Shown: positions 5,688 to 7,555 of the stretch, piece by piece | Numbering within the stretch: position 1 is the first letter of the stretch | How the letters are laid out: the number at the start of each line of letters is the position of its first letter | Assembly (NCBI GenBank): GCA_903916205.1 | Contig: CAIWVX010000190.1 | Span: forward strand, 1 to 7,555 | DNA from: an uncultured beta proteobacterium | Lineage (GTDB): Bacteria > Pseudomonadota > Gammaproteobacteria > Burkholderiales > Rhodocyclaceae | Direction: 5' to 3' | DNA: 7,555 nt | Made by a program: the position numbers and the translations under genes | The notes under the pieces: model-generated | Seen by the model: only the letters and a program-made list of their open reading frames with translations | What the model was told of the DNA's origin: nothing | Databases searched by the model: none

Positions 5688-7481
5688 CTAACGCTCTGAC
5701 GGCGGCGCGACTTTGAACACTTCGGCCAGCGTCGTTATTCCCGAGGCAATTTTCATCGCCCCGGAAATTCGCAAGGGTTTCATTCCTTCGTGGTAGGCCA
5801 GATCACGAATCTTGGCGACATCGGCGTTTTCGGTAATGGCTTGTTTTATGTCCGGCGACAACATAAGAATTTCGTAAACGCCGACTCGGCCACGATATCC
5901 GGTCATGCGGCAATCGAGGCAACCGACGGGATGATAAAACTGAGCCGGATGTTTGGCCTTCCAGGGGGCGACGAGACGATCCCACATCCGTTCATCTTCC
6001 GGCGTGGTCGGGCGGGCTGTCTTGCAGTGAGGACAAAGCACCCGTACTAGGCGCTGAGCCATGATGCCAAGTACCGTGGCGCTGATCAAGTAGGACGGCA
6101 AGCCGAGATCGAGTAGGCGGGTTACGGCGGCTGGAGCGTCGTTGGTGTGTAATGTCGACAGGACGAGGTGGCCGGTGAGCGCCGCCTGGATGGCCATTTC
6201 GGCGGTTTCAAGATCGCGGATTTCTCCGATCATGATGATGTCCGGGTCTTGGCGCATCAAGGCCCGAATGCCTTGGGCAAAATCGAGATCAATGGCGTTC
6301 TGAACCTGCATCTGATTGAAGGCCGGTTCAACCATTTCAATCGGGTCTTCAATCGTGCACACATTGACAGCCGATGTGGCGAGTTGCTTGAGTGTTGAAT
6401 AAAGCGTTGTCGTCTTGCCCGAACCAGTCGGCCCGGTCACCAGAATAATGCCATTGGGGCTTTCTGACATCGACTTCCAGCGCGCTTGGTCTTCGTCGGA
6501 AAAACCGAGGTCGGTAAAGTTGCGCACCAGCACTTCCGGGTCAAAAATACGCATCACCATTTTTTCGCCAAAAGCGGTTGGCAAGGTCGAAAGGCGCAGC
6601 TCGGCCTCCTGCCCATCCGCCGTCCGCGTCTTGATGCGGCCATCTTGTGGACGACGCTTTTCAACCAGATCCATGCGCCCGAGAATCTTGATCCGGCTGA
6701 CCATAGCCACCATCACGCTCATCGGAATCTGATAGACCTGATGCAACACCCCGTCGATACGAAAACGCACAATCCCCAGTTCGCGCCGAGGCTCAATGTG
6801 AATATCGCTGGCGCGTTGTTCAAAGGCATATTGCCAGAGCCAATCGACAATATTGACGATGTGTTGATCATTGGCGTCAAATTGTTTGTTCGTCCGGCCT
6901 AATTCAACCAGTTGTTCAAACGACGACAATCCCGCGCTTTGCCCGCCCATTTGGGTGGCCTTCTTAACCGACCGCGCTAGGTTATAAAATTCAACCAGAA
7001 AACGTGACACATCCACCGGGCTGGCAAATACCCGGCGAATGTTTTTCTTGGTGATGGACTTGATCTCAGGTTCCCAGTCACGGAGAAAAGGCTCACTCGT
7101 TGCGACCACGATTTCATTGGCATTCACTTGCACAGGAAGCGCACCAAAGCGGGTGGCATAGGCGCTGGACATCACTTCGGTAACGGAGGTGAAGTCGATT
7201 TTCAACGGATCAATGTGGTAATACTCAAGCCCGATTCGCGCCGCAAACCACTCGCCGAGCTCATCCAGTGTCAGTTGACGATGAGGCGCAAGCCGTGATT
7301 TCCATTTTTGCTCAGCAATGATCGTCAGCGGATGTGCGCTGAGTTGTTTAAGCCGACATTCGGCAATCAGCGCCTCACTTTGCGTTTTCTCAATCCTCCC
7401 GTCAGCAACCAGAAAACCAAGAACTTCAGCGATGGTCAGGCGGTGATCGGGCTGGGTGTTGTCGCCCTCCCACGCATACAT
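5688..7481 (-). CDS. GspE/PulE/PilB family secretion or pilus assembly ATPase
   Basis: A cytoplasmic hexameric ATPase that powers pseudopilus or type IV pilus assembly. From ATG 7481 it is 597 residues. The N-terminal region (about 70-165, HRQLTLDELGEWFAARIGL onward) resembles the GspE/MshE N-terminal domain. The N2 domain of the ATPase begins near ANDQHIVNIVDWL with ASDIHIEPR (224-232). Catalytic parts follow: Walker A GPTGSGKTT (350-358), Asp box IEDPIE (377-382), Walker B DIIMIGEIRD (414-423) and His box TGHLVLSTLHTND (436-448). A zinc-type tetracysteine is formed by CPHC (483-486) and CLDC (521-524), typical of GspE/PilB and absent from PilT retraction ATPases. The frame is open without a stop to base 7555 (GWRKGTTGPDDFGPPP precedes the Met) and the ATG has no good binding site, so the true start may lie beyond the window. 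No platform protein, pseudopilin or prepilin peptidase gene is adjacent downstream, so which apparatus it serves is unclear. Confidence 0.93.
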   Translation of the reverse strand: MYAWEGDNTQPDHRLTIAEVLGFLVADGRIEKTQSEALIAECRLKQLSAHPLTIIAEQKWKSRLAPHRQLTLDELGEWFAARIGLEYYHIDPLKIDFTSVTEVMSSAYATRFGALPVQVNANEIVVATSEPFLRDWEPEIKSITKKNIRRVFASPVDVSRFLVEFYNLARSVKKATQMGGQSAGLSSFEQLVELGRTNKQFDANDQHIVNIVDWLWQYAFEQRASDIHIEPRRELGIVRFRIDGVLHQVYQIPMSVMVAMVSRIKILGRMDLVEKRRPQDGRIKTRTADGQEAELRLSTLPTAFGEKMVMRIFDPEVLVRNFTDLGFSDEDQARWKSMSESPNGIILVTGPTGSGKTTTLYSTLKQLATSAVNVCTIEDPIEMVEPAFNQMQVQNAIDLDFAQGIRALMRQDPDIIMIGEIRDLETAEMAIQAALTGHLVLSTLHTNDAPAAVTRLLDLGLPSYLISATVLGIMAQRLVRVLCPHCKTARPTTPEDERMWDRLVAPWKAKHPAQFYHPVGCLDCRMTGYRGRVGVYEILMLSPDIKQAITENADVAKIRDLAYHEGMKPLRISGAMKIASGITTLAEVFKVAPPSER

Positions 7482-7555
7482 CGGCGGCGGTCCGAAGTCG
7501 TCGGGGCCGGTCGTGCCCTTGCGCCAGCCTGTATCGTGCGCGTACGCGTTGAGGA

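Noticed and set aside
6486..6902. A 138-codon open frame on the plus strand inside the ATPase gene
   Set aside because: It is antisense to conserved catalytic motifs of the GspE/PilB protein. Its translation shows no family features.

Overview
The window looks like a chromosomal segment of a betaproteobacterium. Three things support this: the protein flavour of Hda, PurM and PcnB; the head-to-head arrangement of purM with an hda–HAD phosphatase–pcnB operon, which as I recall is a common betaproteobacterial order (pcnB there is usually followed by folK); and a moderate G+C content in the core genes. No RNA gene, insertion sequence, prophage gene or CRISPR array was recognised. There is no gene-free stretch longer than about 300 bases; the largest gap is 180 bases. 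Layout: (1) Bases 1-2831, minus strand, read right to left: hda (regulatory inactivation of DnaA), a HAD-IB phosphatase, pcnB (poly(A) polymerase I family), and the first 13 codons of a further gene that runs off the left edge and is probably folK by position. (2) Bases 2832-2985: a divergent intergenic region with an extended -10 motif facing hda and a small AT-rich repeat/palindrome cluster. (3) Bases 2986-4032, plus strand: purM (purine biosynthesis). (4) Bases 4033-5687: a short accessory islet. It holds a broken HigA-like antitoxin gene (one continuous frame interrupted by an in-frame TAA, with no toxin gene beside it), an AT-richer DMT/EamA transporter gene, and a non-coding stretch with a hairpin. 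(5) Bases 5688-7481, minus strand: a type II secretion/type IV pilus assembly ATPase of the GspE/PilB family. Its reading frame stays open to the right window edge, so its true start may lie outside. Function: the core genes cover replication control (Hda), RNA 3'-end adenylation (PcnB) and purine synthesis (PurM), and are housekeeping. The GspE/PilB ATPase has no inner-membrane platform protein or pseudopilin gene next to it here and converges with the transporter gene. I see no convincing new multi-gene system. The most interesting item is the antitoxin relic and the compositionally distinct islet it sits in.
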